Assembly (NCBI GenBank): GCA_016218765.1
Contig: JACRCZ010000011.1
Location: 1-64,000 of the forward strand
Source: Deltaproteobacteria bacterium
Lineage (GTDB): Bacteria; Myxococcota_A; Polyangia; DRWM01; JAAZOP01
Reading direction: 5' to 3'
DNA length: 64,000 nucleotides
Shown: one piece after another, positions 25,880-34,969 of the stretch
Position numbering within the stretch: the first letter of the stretch is position 1
Layout of the letters: each line of letters opens with the position of its first letter
Notes under the pieces: model-generated
Told to the model about the DNA's origin: nothing
Database searches by the model: none
What the model saw: the letters and a program-made list of their open reading frames with translations, nothing else
Translations under genes and position numbers: made by a program

Positions 25880-28555
25880 TCACCACGTTTCCGGCAGGTC
25901 TTCGGGCGCCTTGGTGCGGTAGTTGGCGTCGATGTAGTCCATCAGCTCGAAGAGGATGGTCTCCATCTGCGGTCCGTCGGGGCGCACGGAGTCGGCGTAG
26001 AACGTGCCGCGGATGCACTCCTTCTCCGGGTCCGGAAGGCTCTCCTCCGAGCGGCAGCGGCCGTCGGGGAAGACCATGATCAGCTTCTGCATCCGGAGGT
26101 CCTCGGGGATGCTGAGGGAGATCATCCAGTTCTGGAAGATGATGGCGCTGGCGACCATGTCCCCCGGCTCCTGGCCGTAGCCGTGGAGGAAGAAGACGAC
26201 GGGGTAGCGCGTATCGGCGTAGGACTCGTCGTCGTAGCCGGGGGGCAGGATCATGCCGAACGGCGAGACGCGGCCGGTCGAGGGGCTGGCCCAGTCATCG
26301 ACGTAGAACATCACGCCCTCGGTGTCCGCGGCGTGACGCTGGCGGTCGCCGCCGGGCCAGCGCGCGGACATGGCGAAGGTGGCGTAGGCCAGCCGGTTGA
26401 TGACCTGGGTCACGGTGCCGACGTGGCCGCCGTCGCCGCGCACGAGCTGCGCCTCGCTGGCGTCGGGGTTGCCGTAGCGGATCATGGTGTTGCGGCCGAG
26501 GGTGAGGAAGTTGATCTTCACGGGGTCGAGCATCTCGTCGGCGTACGGCACGCCGTAGGTCGAGCTGAAGTCGTTGTAGTAGCGGACGACGCGGCCGCGA
26601 GCGGTGAGCGCGGCCATCATGGCGTCCTCGCCCACGACGAAGGGAAACAGGTCGTGGACCCCGGCGTCGGCCAGGACCTCGATGCGGTCGAGCTGGTCGT
26701 CCGGCATGTCGCGAAGCAGCGAATAGCCGTCGTGGTCGAGGTAGTCCTGGAAGTGCGGCGATTCGTTGTACGTGCCGTCGCCCTCGCCCCAGTCGTAGCC
26801 GGCCGGCTGCTGCGGCGTGCCGGCCACGCCGTCCAGGCCGAAGTCCTCCCACGGCTCGCCGGGGTCGGTCCCTCCGGGCCCGTCCCAGCGCCAGTTGCCC
26901 TCCGTCCCGGCCGGGTTGAACTGGTAGTCGAAGTCGTCGTCCGCCGGATCGGGGTTCTCCAGCGGGTCGTAGCCGGTCTCGAGGGCGTCGGCGACCCCAT
27001 CGACGCCGACGTCGTCGTAGGGCTCGCGGCCGCTGCGGATCACGGGCTCGCCGGGATCGCGGATCGTGTCGCCGTCGACGTCGACGGCGACGCCGACGTC
27101 GAGCGGGTAGTCGTTGGTGCCGTCGGGATCCCAGCGGCCGTGGTCGCCGGGGATCTCGGCGCCGTCGCAGAAGGTGATCACCGGCAGCGACCCGTCCGGG
27201 TTGTACTCGTCGTCGTAGAAGCTCTCGAGCGTGACCGGATTGGCACAGCGCTCGGACTCGCCCATCGCCCACCACGTCAGGGGCACGCCCGGCGGGAGAT
27301 AGACGGAGTCCTCGTTGAACAGGCCCGGGTTGCCGAAGGCGAGCGCCATGTCGCGGAAGATCTGGCAGTACTCGCGGCGGTCGAAGGTCCCGCCCTGGCC
27401 GTCGCGCCCGTCGGGGTAATACCAGTCCTCGTAGGTCTCCGTGCGTTCGAACGGCTGCGTCGGCGGAGGCGGCGCACAGTGCTCGCCGACGTCGCCGGCG
27501 TCGTCGGGCGAGGCGGTGCAGAAGCCTCCCAGGTAGTAGGTTTCGACGTAGTGCATCATCTGGGTCCAGTTGAGCGGTCCGCCCAGGGGCGAGACGAAGT
27601 CGAAGCGCTCGGGCTGCCGCAGCCCGACGTAGCCCGCGCCGCCCCCGCCCATGGAGACGCCGACGATGCCCTTGTAGGTCCAGTGGCGGGTGCGGGTCCG
27701 CGTGCCGGCGGCCGTCTCGTAGGCAGCCTGGAACGTGCCGAGGCGGGTCGAGGCGAAACTGAGCGTCCCGCCGCCGGCGGCTCCCTGGATCCACGTCGAG
27801 GCGAAGGGGACGATGCGCGCGGGGTGGATCCCGTCGGAGTAGAAGATCGCGACGTTGCCGACCGTCACCGCCTCGGGCAACAGCCCGACCTTGAGCGGGA
27901 TCGAGAACGACAGCTCGCGGAAGAACCGGCGCGCCGGGCCGAAGGCGACTGCCGGCCCCACGGCGGTGTAGCCGGCCGTCACGATGTCCTCGGCGCAGCC
28001 GATGGTGACGTCGAGCGGATCGAGCGAGTCGTCGGGGGGCATCGAGACGGAGGCGTCGGCCAGACCGCCCGAGCCGGCGACCGTGCCGCCGCGGGACAGG
28101 GTCCCGGCACCGTCGCCGGCGCACTCGACCTCCGGGGAGACGACGTCCGCGGTGACGACGGTGCTCCGGGCACCATACGACACCGTCACGGCGGCGGTTC
28201 CCGCGGCGTCGCCCTCCACCTCGAGATCGACGTGCCAGCCGTCGGCCGGGAGGTCGAGCGACGCCGGGACCGTCACCACGCCCGCGGGCGCGGCCCCGAT
28301 CTCCAGCGAGATCGCCGCGGCGGGCGGGTGGTCGACCCAGATGCGCACCGTGCGGCTCTCGCCGGCCTGCATGCCGACGTACGCCGGCTCTGCCCGCAGC
28401 CCACCGATCATCTCGAGGCCGCCCTCGCCGTCGCCGTCCGTCCCGTCGCCGTCGGTCACGTCCGCGGCGTCCGCCACGGACGAGTCGTCGCCGCAGGAGG
28501 CGAGGGATCCGGCACCAAACAACGCCCACAACGCGAGCCAACCGATCCTGCGCAT
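25880..28555 (-). CDS. Esterase-like lipoprotein with permuted alpha/beta-hydrolase order
   Basis: The 891-residue product has a lipobox (LASC, Cys21) and an acidic linker. Residues about 50-290 are Ig-like and ZU5-like beta domains. The nucleophile elbow GIVGVSMGGGGAGYVGL (Ser301) comes next. A long insert holds Asp-rich, EF-hand-like loops (DVDGDTIRDPGEPVI) and candidate acid/base residues (ADAGVHDLFPF, GDGGHVGTV). The oxyanion strand VVFFLHGYGQEPGD (His791-Gly792) comes only near the C-terminus. The chain ends at FELMDYIDANYRT, the helix that in putative esterases (PF00756 type) directly precedes the nucleophile elbow. So the two halves are in swapped order. GAGGAGG precedes ATG 28555. The VWA gene is just upstream, in the same operon. 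Confidence 0.82.
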   Translation of the reverse strand: MRRIGWLALWALFGAGSLASCGDDSSVADAADVTDGDGTDGDGEGGLEMIGGLRAEPAYVGMQAGESRTVRIWVDHPPAAAISLEIGAAPAGVVTVPASLDLPADGWHVDLEVEGDAAGTAAVTVSYGARSTVVTADVVSPEVECAGDGAGTLSRGGTVAGSGGLADASVSMPPDDSLDPLDVTIGCAEDIVTAGYTAVGPAVAFGPARRFFRELSFSIPLKVGLLPEAVTVGNVAIFYSDGIHPARIVPFASTWIQGAAGGGTLSFASTRLGTFQAAYETAAGTRTRTRHWTYKGIVGVSMGGGGAGYVGLRQPERFDFVSPLGGPLNWTQMMHYVETYYLGGFCTASPDDAGDVGEHCAPPPPTQPFERTETYEDWYYPDGRDGQGGTFDRREYCQIFRDMALAFGNPGLFNEDSVYLPPGVPLTWWAMGESERCANPVTLESFYDDEYNPDGSLPVITFCDGAEIPGDHGRWDPDGTNDYPLDVGVAVDVDGDTIRDPGEPVIRSGREPYDDVGVDGVADALETGYDPLENPDPADDDFDYQFNPAGTEGNWRWDGPGGTDPGEPWEDFGLDGVAGTPQQPAGYDWGEGDGTYNESPHFQDYLDHDGYSLLRDMPDDQLDRIEVLADAGVHDLFPFVVGEDAMMAALTARGRVVRYYNDFSSTYGVPYADEMLDPVKINFLTLGRNTMIRYGNPDASEAQLVRGDGGHVGTVTQVINRLAYATFAMSARWPGGDRQRHAADTEGVMFYVDDWASPSTGRVSPFGMILPPGYDDESYADTRYPVVFFLHGYGQEPGDMVASAIIFQNWMISLSIPEDLRMQKLIMVFPDGRCRSEESLPDPEKECIRGTFYADSVRPDGPQMETILFELMDYIDANYRTKAPEDLPETW

Positions 28556-28602
28556 CCGACCTCCTCTTCCCGGCCGCCGGCTGTCGCCGGCGACGGGCCA
28601 AC

Positions 28603-29733
28603 TCAGGGCGCCTGGCGCGCCATCCGGGCGAACAGCTCGAAGAACGTGTCGTATCGCGGGTCGCAGATCGAGCGCACGACGGCGCGGGCACCGAGGGCGC
28701 TCGCGAGTTGCACGTGCCGCACGCCGGGCGTGGCGCCCTCGGCGGCGGTGGCGCCGCAGACGAGGCGCACGCTTCCGGTGGAAGGCTCGACCTCCTCGCG
28801 CATCGTCGGCTCGGACAGGCACGGCGCGATGACGTCGCCCGTGTTGTTGCAGATCCCGACCGAGGGCGGGACGCCGACGAGCAGGCCGACGGCGAGACGC
28901 GTGCCGGGCCGCAACCCGCGGAGCATGTCCACGAGGGCCGCGACCGGGGTCAGCTCGGCGGCGTGGTTGACGCACCGCAGCCGCAGCTCGTCCGGCGCTT
29001 CCGGATCGAAGAGCGACGGGTCCGTCGCGGAGCAGTCGTTCTCGTCGGAGAGGAGGATGACGCCCAGGGCCGCGTCGGGCCGGAGGAAGCCGGCGTTCGC
29101 GCCGCCGGAGCGGCTGTGGACGGTCAAGGCCTTGTTCACGGCGGCGAAGGGCTGCTCGAAGCCGCAGCCCTCCGTGCCCAGGGTGCCGATGCAGGCGAAG
29201 GAGGCCGCGAAAGGCGAGCCGTGGTCCGTGGTGCCCGCGTGCAGGAAGGTCGGGTACGAAGGCGCGCAGCCCGGCACGCCCGGACGCGGGTCGTGCAGCA
29301 GGACGCCGTCGTCGTTCCCGGTGCAGGTCGGGACCGAGTAGCCCCCGACGCCCATGTCGGTGGAGATGACGCCGACGTTGAGATCGGTCACGGCCCCGAT
29401 CGATGGATCGAACAGGTCATCGATCAACGCGGGGAAGTTGCCCACCAGGTCGGCCTGCTTGGCCCCCATGGACGAGGAGTTGTCGATGACGAAGAGCAGG
29501 TCGAGCTTTCCCGGCGCGGGCGGCGTGCCGTCGTCCGCGCCGTCGTCCGCGATCTCCGCCGTGCCCTCGTCGCCCCCGTCGCTCGTCCCGGCCTCGTGTT
29601 CCGGCACGCAGACGCCGAAGTAACACTCGAATCCCCTGCCGCAGGCCGGCGAGCACGGATCGTCCGCGGACGGACCGCAACCCAGCAGCACGACCAGCAC
29701 TGCCCCGGATTCGAGAAGACCCGACTTCCGCAT
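28603..29733 (-). CDS. Von Willebrand factor A-domain lipoprotein
   Basis: The 376-residue protein has a lipoprotein signal ending at VLLGC, a short Cys-rich knot (CSPACGRGFECYFGVCVPE) and an Asp/Gly linker. A VWA-type domain follows with the MIDAS sequence LLFVIDNSSSMGAKQ and a later ILLSDENDCSATDPS segment. Several Cys pairs suggest disulfides and an outside location. This combination is a recurrent Myxococcota surface family. GGGGAG precedes ATG 29733. The esterase gene starts 47 bases after its stop, so the two probably form an operon. Confidence 0.87.
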   Translation of the reverse strand: MRKSGLLESGAVLVVLLGCGPSADDPCSPACGRGFECYFGVCVPEHEAGTSDGGDEGTAEIADDGADDGTPPAPGKLDLLFVIDNSSSMGAKQADLVGNFPALIDDLFDPSIGAVTDLNVGVISTDMGVGGYSVPTCTGNDDGVLLHDPRPGVPGCAPSYPTFLHAGTTDHGSPFAASFACIGTLGTEGCGFEQPFAAVNKALTVHSRSGGANAGFLRPDAALGVILLSDENDCSATDPSLFDPEAPDELRLRCVNHAAELTPVAALVDMLRGLRPGTRLAVGLLVGVPPSVGICNNTGDVIAPCLSEPTMREEVEPSTGSVRLVCGATAAEGATPGVRHVQLASALGARAVVRSICDPRYDTFFELFARMARQAP

Positions 29734-29791
29734 CGCACTCCCCTTTCCGCCCGAACCCGCGAGTCCGGCGCCGAACGTGCGGGCTGAAGCG

Positions 29792-31354
29792 CTAGTTTGA
29801 CGCGGATGTCGTCCCGCCGCAAGCCGCACGCCGCGGCCACTGCACCTCGCCTGCCGCGTACTCCGTCAGGACGAACCGCCGCACCACCGCGCCGCCGCGT
29901 TCCACCGTCACGGTCGCGTTCGCGGGGCCGGCGGTCGGGGGAAGCTCGGGATAACGCTCGTCGGACACGAACAGCGCGGGTCGGCCGCGCGTCGTCTCCG
30001 CGCCCGGTCCCCACACGTCGAAGTCGCTCGGCGTGCAGGTCCAACACGCCACCCGAATGCCGGCGCCCCGGAGGTTCCATGCGAGCTGTGCGCACATCGT
30101 GTAGTGACCGGCCACCACGACCCCGCCCGCCGGCACGCGGCGCCGGACGGCATCGGCCACCCGGTCCCAGCCGTACAGCTCGTTGACGATGTCGTACCGG
30201 GCGACGTACAGCGGCTCGGGCACGAACGCCGGCAGGAGCGGCGTCAGGACGGCGAGGTAGACGGCGGCGTCGAAGGCGACGGCGACGCCCAGGGCGACAC
30301 GCACGAGCCGGCGCGCTCTACCGATCGCGGCGGACGCCGCGTGCCCGGCCAAAGGAAGCAGGGCCAGGATCGCGGGCAGCGGCCAGTGCGGCTCTGCCAC
30401 ACGGCTCCACAGGCAGATCGCGCCCAGGACGGCGAAGGGGACGAGGCCGGCGACGAGGCAGAAACGGACGGGCGCTTCGGCGCGGCGTTTCCAGACCCGG
30501 ACGACCATCCAGCCGAGCGCCACGGCGGCGACGGGCGAGAGGTACAGGAGCTGTCCGCCGACCAGCGCGCCCGCGTTGCGCAGCGACGCGCCGGGGTCCG
30601 GCTGCGACCAGACGAAGCGGTGGAGGACCGAGGCGAATCCGTGGGCGGCATTCCAGACGATGACCGGCGCCGCGACCACGGCGGCGGCCGCGGCCCCGGC
30701 GAGCCAGGCCGCCCATCGCCGGGCGGGGGGCAGCGTCCACGCGGCCCAGCCGAGAACCGGGACGAGCGCGAGCGCCGAGTACTTGGCCAGGAAGGCCGCG
30801 CCGAGCAGCGCCCCCAGGCCCGCGGCCCGGGAGAGCACCCAGCCCCACGAGGGAACGGCCGGCTCGCGCATCCGCCGCCGGGCCTGCCACGCGCCGAGCA
30901 GCGTGGCGAGCCATAGTGGCACGAGCGGGGCGTCGGGGGCCGCGGCCAGACCGCCCAGATGGAAGACGGGCAGCACGCAGAGGATCGCGACGGCCCAGAA
31001 CGCCGCGGCGTCGTCGAACAGCCCACGCGCGAGCCGGAAGAGGAGCCAGGCGGACAGCGTGAACAACGCGAGGGCGAGGACGCGCAGGGCGAGCGCGCTC
31101 GGCCAGACGGCGAGCACGGCGGCATCGAGCCAGCCGATGAGCGGCGGATGGTCGAGATACCCTCCCTGGAGGTGGTCCGCGTAGCACGCGTAGAGCGCCT
31201 CGGCGTCGCCGAGTCCGAGGGGGATGGCGCCGGCGAGGCGCAGAAGATCGACCGAAACGACCAGCCAGAACGCAGAGCGCGCGAAGACGGCGGACGGGGT
31301 TCGGCTCGCCGGCAACGATTCGGTTCGTTGCGAAGACCCGGACGGGGGGATCAC
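29792..31354 (-). CDS. GT39/GT83-family membrane glycosyltransferase (ArnT-like)
   Basis: The 520-residue protein has about ten hydrophobic segments and the family's periplasmic loop signature DAEALYACYADHLQGGYLDHP, with the catalytic-type acidic residue near the N-terminus. It ends in a soluble periplasmic domain. Relatives move sugars from polyprenyl-phosphate carriers to lipid A, proteins or other acceptors. GTG 31354 overlaps the stop of lpxB (GTGA), so its synthesis is coupled to lipid A synthesis and lipid A or another envelope lipid is a reasonable acceptor. The acceptor is not shown by the sequence. Confidence 0.86.
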   Translation of the reverse strand: MIPPSGSSQRTESLPASRTPSAVFARSAFWLVVSVDLLRLAGAIPLGLGDAEALYACYADHLQGGYLDHPPLIGWLDAAVLAVWPSALALRVLALALFTLSAWLLFRLARGLFDDAAAFWAVAILCVLPVFHLGGLAAAPDAPLVPLWLATLLGAWQARRRMREPAVPSWGWVLSRAAGLGALLGAAFLAKYSALALVPVLGWAAWTLPPARRWAAWLAGAAAAAVVAAPVIVWNAAHGFASVLHRFVWSQPDPGASLRNAGALVGGQLLYLSPVAAVALGWMVVRVWKRRAEAPVRFCLVAGLVPFAVLGAICLWSRVAEPHWPLPAILALLPLAGHAASAAIGRARRLVRVALGVAVAFDAAVYLAVLTPLLPAFVPEPLYVARYDIVNELYGWDRVADAVRRRVPAGGVVVAGHYTMCAQLAWNLRGAGIRVACWTCTPSDFDVWGPGAETTRGRPALFVSDERYPELPPTAGPANATVTVERGGAVVRRFVLTEYAAGEVQWPRRAACGGTTSASN

Positions 31355-32538
31355 CGGCCGACCTCATCGATCAACGCGGCGAGCTTCCGGGAAAACCCCG
31401 GTCCCCCCAGCAGTGCGCGCAGCTCCGTCGCGGCGCCCGCGGCCGCCCGGAACGCATCCGGCCGCCGCAGCCGCTCGAAGACTCCGGCCAGTCGCGCCGG
31501 GGAAAGGTCGTCCTGGAGCAGCTCGGGCTGCACCTCGCGTTCGAGCAGCCGGTTGGCGAGGCCGGCCCAGCGGCCACGCACCAGCCGGCTCGCGACGGCG
31601 AACCCGAAGGCCCCGGTGCGGTAGGCGACGCAGGCGGGGATACCGGCCAAGGCGATCTCGAGCGACGCCGTGCCCGCGGCAACCCAGACTTGCGCGGCGG
31701 GACAGCGGCCGGCAGGGGCGCCGGCGAAAGCCAGGCCGCCGGAGGGTGCGGGTAGCGCCTGGCCGTCCTCGATGTCGACCGGCACGCCGATGCCGGCGAC
31801 GCGAACGGCTCCTTCCACCGCACGCCGGTCGACGGCCGGAGCGCGCGACACGGCAACCGAATCCAACCCGCCTCGGCGCTCCACCTCGCGCGCGCCGGAC
31901 AGCAAGGCCGGGAGGACATGACGAACGCGCTCGGGCCGGCTGCCGGGAAGGAGAGCCAGGCGGATCGGATGTCGGGGGTCCGGCGGTGCGGTGGGACGCA
32001 GGGGCGCCAGCCGTTCGACCCGGGGATGGCCGACGTACCGGGCATCGATGCCGAGCGAGCGGAAGTACGACTCCTCGAAGGGGAGGATGACGGCGAGGAC
32101 ATCGCAGGAATCGCGGAGCGTCGCGTTGCGGCCGGGTCGCCAGGCCCAGGTCTGGGGTGCGACGGCCTGGACGACGGGGACGTGGAGGGCCCTGAGCAGG
32201 CGCCCGAGCGGGAGATGGAAGTCGGGAAGGTCGACGAGGAGAGCGGCGTGCGGCCGGATCCTGCGCGCGCGGCTGAGGAAGGTGTGGGCGCAGGCAAGCA
32301 GGGCCGGGACCGCGCGAAGCGGTTCCAGGAGACCGGTGGGGGAGGGAAAGGGCCAGGAGAGGACGGGGGTGGAGAGGGTCCGCAGCCCGGCGGCGGCCAG
32401 GGCAGGTCCGCCGAAGCCCTCGACGACCCCGCCCGGGTGGCCGGCGCGCCACGCTTCGACCGCGCGTGCGGCGAGCTGATCCCCGGAGGGGTCGCCGGCA
32501 CAGACCAGCAGCGCGGATGGGCGGGGCGGCTGCGACAC
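31351..32538 (-). CDS. lpxB: Lipid-A-disaccharide synthase
   Basis: LpxB joins UDP-2,3-diacylglucosamine and lipid X into the lipid A disaccharide. The 395 residues include LLVCAGDPSGDQLAA, GGVVEGFGGPALAAAG, LLVDLPDFHLPLGRLL, VAPQTWAWRPGRNATLR, LPFEESYFRSLGIDARYVGHP, ALLPGSRPERVRHVLP and AAGTASLEIALAGIPACVAYR, all family landmarks. The usual ESEDQ/PSGD glycine segment reads AGDPSGD. The GTG start at 32538 has no Shine-Dalgarno and lies 6 bases from a predicted -10. This gene shows that the organism makes lipid A. Confidence 0.93.
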   Translation of the reverse strand: MSQPPRPSALLVCAGDPSGDQLAARAVEAWRAGHPGGVVEGFGGPALAAAGLRTLSTPVLSWPFPSPTGLLEPLRAVPALLACAHTFLSRARRIRPHAALLVDLPDFHLPLGRLLRALHVPVVQAVAPQTWAWRPGRNATLRDSCDVLAVILPFEESYFRSLGIDARYVGHPRVERLAPLRPTAPPDPRHPIRLALLPGSRPERVRHVLPALLSGAREVERRGGLDSVAVSRAPAVDRRAVEGAVRVAGIGVPVDIEDGQALPAPSGGLAFAGAPAGRCPAAQVWVAAGTASLEIALAGIPACVAYRTGAFGFAVASRLVRGRWAGLANRLLEREVQPELLQDDLSPARLAGVFERLRRPDAFRAAAGAATELRALLGGPGFSRKLAALIDEVGR

Positions 32539-32544
32539 GGCGCG

Positions 32545-32553
32545 GTTCTAGCA
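32545..32553 (-). promoter_or_regulatory. Predicted promoter giving a leaderless lpxB mRNA
   Basis: The minus strand reads TGCTAGAAC, an extended -10 (TAGAAC at 32550-32545 with TG before it). It ends 6 bases upstream of GTG 32538. A poor -35 (TTCCCT) is 18 bases further up. Confidence 0.45.
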
Positions 32554-32572
32554 GCGGGAGGGGGAAAAAGGG

Positions 32573-32594
32573 AAACCGCAGATGAACACAGATA
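32573..32594. repeat. Dispersed AACCACAGATGAACACAG repeat, copy 2
   Basis: AAACCGCAGATGAACACAG plus a few bases, between lpxB and the next, divergent gene. This is a shorter copy with one change against the block at 18818-18852. Confidence 0.65.
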
Positions 32595-32612
32595 CAGGGG
32601 GGAGGAGGGCGG

Positions 32613-32642
32613 TTGCGGGCGGGTGGGGTGGGCGGGCATACT
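32613..32642 (+). promoter_or_regulatory. Predicted promoter of the small membrane protein gene
   Basis: TTGCGG (32613-32618) and CATACT (32637-32642) are 18 bases apart. The -10 ends 10 bases before ATG 32653, leaving no room for a ribosome-binding site. Confidence 0.45.
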
Positions 32643-32652
32643 CCGCCGCGCG

Positions 32653-32976
32653 ATGGCGACGCAGGAGCCGGCGAGGACGGATGCCGCCGTATGGGCCGGG
32701 CGGCTGGTCATCGCGCTGACGACGTTCTGGACGTTCGTGCTCGCGCTGGTGGCGATGTCGGGGCTGGAGCGCACGGGGGTGCTGCGCGGTGCGGCGTTCG
32801 ACTGGGGGCTGCGCCTCACCGCGGCGGCGGCGACGGTGGCGGCGTTCCTGCTCTCGCCGTCGCTGGCGCGGCGTGCCGGGGCGCGGGCGCTCGTGCCGTT
32901 GGCCGTGGCGACAGGCCTGTCGCTCGCGCTCAGCATCGCCTTCCTGTTCGTGGCGCTGTCCGCGCGCGCGGGTTGA
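32653..32976 (+). CDS. Small integral membrane protein
   Basis: This 107-residue protein has three hydrophobic segments: LVIALTTFWTFVLALVAM, a central one ending TVAAFLLSP, and VPLAVATGLSLALSIAFLFV. Basic residues (SLARRAGARA) sit between the second and third. No domain is recognised. It stands alone between divergent lpxB and convergent pyrD. The frame is open far upstream, but that part lies antisense to lpxB and looks like a shadow. The ATG has no Shine-Dalgarno and sits close to a promoter. Confidence 0.65.
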   Translation: MATQEPARTDAAVWAGRLVIALTTFWTFVLALVAMSGLERTGVLRGAAFDWGLRLTAAAATVAAFLLSPSLARRAGARALVPLAVATGLSLALSIAFLFVALSARAG

Positions 32977-32984
32977 GCGGGGAG

Positions 32985-33896
32985 CTACTCGATGCGCACG
33001 GCGCCGATCACGTCGTCGTAGCCGCACTTCTGGGCGCGGCGCCACGCCTCGAGGCCCTGGAGTACGTCGAGCGCGGCGCGCGGGTTGACGAACGATGCGG
33101 TGCCGACCTGCACCGCGGTGGCCCCCGCGAGCATCATCTCCACCGCGTCCTCCCAGCGCATGATGCCGCCGATGCCGATGACCGGGATGGAGACCGCGCG
33201 GGAGACCTCGAAGACGAGCCGGACGGCGATGGGGCGGATGGCGGGGCCGGACAGGCCGCCCAGGATGTTGCCGAGCCTCGGGCGGCGGGTGCGGATGTCG
33301 ATGCTCATGCCGCGAATGGTGTTCATCACGGAGACGGCGTCGGCGCCGGCGTCCGCCGCGGCGCGGGCCAGCGAGCAGACGTCGGCAGTTTCCGGAGACA
33401 GTTTCACCACGATCGGCCGCTTCGTCGCGCCTCGCGCTGCCGCCACGGCCTCGCGCACGCCGCCGGGATCGGTCCCGATCTTGAGCCCGCCTTCCTTGAC
33501 GTTCGGACAGGACAGGTTCAGCTCCAGGGCATGCACGCCCTCGACCGCGTCGAGCCGCGCGGCGATGCGGGCGAATTCGTCGGGGCTCGTGCCGAGCACG
33601 TTGGCCATGACCGTCGCGCCCGCGGCACGCAGCTCGGGCAGCTTGTCGCGCACGAACGCCTCGACGCCGACGTTGGCCAGGCCGATCGAGTTCAGCATCC
33701 CGGCGGGCGTCTCGCACGTCCGGGGCGGCGGGTTGCCCATGCGGGGCTCGAGCGACAGGCCCTTGGTGCAGATGGCGCCCAGCACGGCGATGTCGAAGTA
33801 GCGCGCCAGCTCCAGTCCGTAGCCGCAGGTGCCCGAGGCGGTGAGCACCGGGTTGCGGAGCTTGAGGGTCCCGATGCGCAACCGCTCGGACTTCAC
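32985..33896 (-). CDS. pyrD: Dihydroorotate dehydrogenase, class 1B catalytic subunit
   Basis: PyrD oxidises dihydroorotate to orotate with FMN and passes electrons to PyrK. The 303 residues show NPVLTASGTCGYGLE, ICTKGLSLEPRMGNPPPR, NSIGLANVGVEAF, the active-site segment LELNLSCPNVKEGG with the class 1 catalytic Cys, VVKLSPETADV, VSVMNTIRGM, GGLSGPAIRPIAVR, IPVIGIGGI and TAVQVGTASFVNP. GTG 33896 overlaps the pyrK stop (GTGA), and pairing with pyrK confirms the NAD-linked class 1B form. Confidence 0.96.
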   Translation of the reverse strand: MKSERLRIGTLKLRNPVLTASGTCGYGLELARYFDIAVLGAICTKGLSLEPRMGNPPPRTCETPAGMLNSIGLANVGVEAFVRDKLPELRAAGATVMANVLGTSPDEFARIAARLDAVEGVHALELNLSCPNVKEGGLKIGTDPGGVREAVAAARGATKRPIVVKLSPETADVCSLARAAADAGADAVSVMNTIRGMSIDIRTRRPRLGNILGGLSGPAIRPIAVRLVFEVSRAVSIPVIGIGGIMRWEDAVEMMLAGATAVQVGTASFVNPRAALDVLQGLEAWRRAQKCGYDDVIGAVRIE

Positions 33897-34843
33897 GACC
33901 GCTTGCCCCCCTTCTGGTCCGGAGGCGTTGGGGAGGGCGCGGGCGGCGACGGGGCGGGAGCGGGCGTGGCCTGCTTGCCCTTGAGCGGCAGCTGGGCCTC
34001 CGGCGCCGAAGACGTCTTCGCTCCGCGCTTCCTCCGGCCCTTGTCGGCCTCCGTTCCGAGGCTCGGTTCGGGCTGGTCGCCCCAGACGATGCGGCCCGCG
34101 TCGATGACCGGGCCGTCCTTGCAGGCGTAGACGTAGCCGCCGTCGGTCGCCGGCAGGGCACAGCCCAGGCAGATGCCGTAACCGCAGGCCATCATGGCCT
34201 CCAGTGAGACTTCGCAAGGGAGCCCGGCCTCGGCGGCCAGCCTGGCCACGGTGGCCATCATCGCCCACGGCCCGCACGTGACGACACGATCGAACGGGGC
34301 CCGGGCCAGGTGCTCGACCATCGCCCGGCTGGCCAGCCCCTTCTCCCCCGCGGTCCCGTCCTCGGTGACGAACGTGACGCTCTCCGCCGCGGCGGCCAGC
34401 TCGGCCGCCATCGGCAGGTCGCGCCGGGATCGGCCGCCATAGACGCAGACGATGCCGCCGCCCGCCGTCGAACGGCTCGCCTGCGCCAGATAGAGCAGCG
34501 GCGCGATGCCCACCCCGCCGCCGACCATGAGGACGCGCTCGTCGGGCGCCACGCGGCGGAACGACGTCCCCAGCGGCCCGTGGATCAGCAGCACGTCTCC
34601 GCGCTGGACGGCAGCCAGCCTCTTCGATCCTTCGCCGATGACCTTGACCAGGATCGTCAGATCGGGACCCTCGACCAGCGCCAGCGAGAACGGCCGCGGC
34701 AGAAGCGGGGAGAACCCCCAGTCGCCGCGGAGCATGACGAACTGCCCCGGCTCGCACTCGAGCGCCTCACCGCCCACGCGCAGGATCACGTAGCCCCCGG
34801 GCAGGGCCTTGCGATGCACGACGTGGAACGGGACGACCTTCAT
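33893..34843 (-). CDS. pyrK: Dihydroorotate dehydrogenase electron-transfer subunit with extended tail
   Basis: PyrK carries FAD and a [2Fe-2S] cluster and transfers electrons from PyrD to NAD. The 316-residue protein has the FAD segment LLPRPFSLALVEG, the NAD segment VLMVGGGVGIAPLLYLA and the cluster ligands MMACGYGICLGCALP...YACKDGPV. After about residue 250 an extra tail of roughly 65 residues is Lys/Arg- then Pro/Ala/Ser-rich (GRRKRGAKTSSAPEAQLPLK). That tail is not part of the usual enzyme of about 250-260 residues. The ATG lies in a plain context without a strong ribosome-binding site. Confidence 0.94.
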   Translation of the reverse strand: MKVVPFHVVHRKALPGGYVILRVGGEALECEPGQFVMLRGDWGFSPLLPRPFSLALVEGPDLTILVKVIGEGSKRLAAVQRGDVLLIHGPLGTSFRRVAPDERVLMVGGGVGIAPLLYLAQASRSTAGGGIVCVYGGRSRRDLPMAAELAAAAESVTFVTEDGTAGEKGLASRAMVEHLARAPFDRVVTCGPWAMMATVARLAAEAGLPCEVSLEAMMACGYGICLGCALPATDGGYVYACKDGPVIDAGRIVWGDQPEPSLGTEADKGRRKRGAKTSSAPEAQLPLKGKQATPAPAPSPPAPSPTPPDQKGGKRS

Positions 34844-34875
34844 GCCCGGCTCGCTACCCCCACGGAATTGAACGG

Positions 34876-34905
34876 TAGATAGGCCGACCGGCGGGCAAAG
34901 GTCAA
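34876..34905 (-). promoter_or_regulatory. Predicted promoter of pyrK-pyrD
   Basis: On the minus strand TTGACC (34905-34900) and TATCTA (34881-34876) are 18 bases apart. Initiation near 34869 leaves a leader of about 25 bases. Confidence 0.45.
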
Positions 34906-34969
34906 TGCTCGTTGGTCGTTGGCGAGTCGTCCGAGTCGGGTTCCAGGTCCGGACGTGGGGAAGGGCTCC

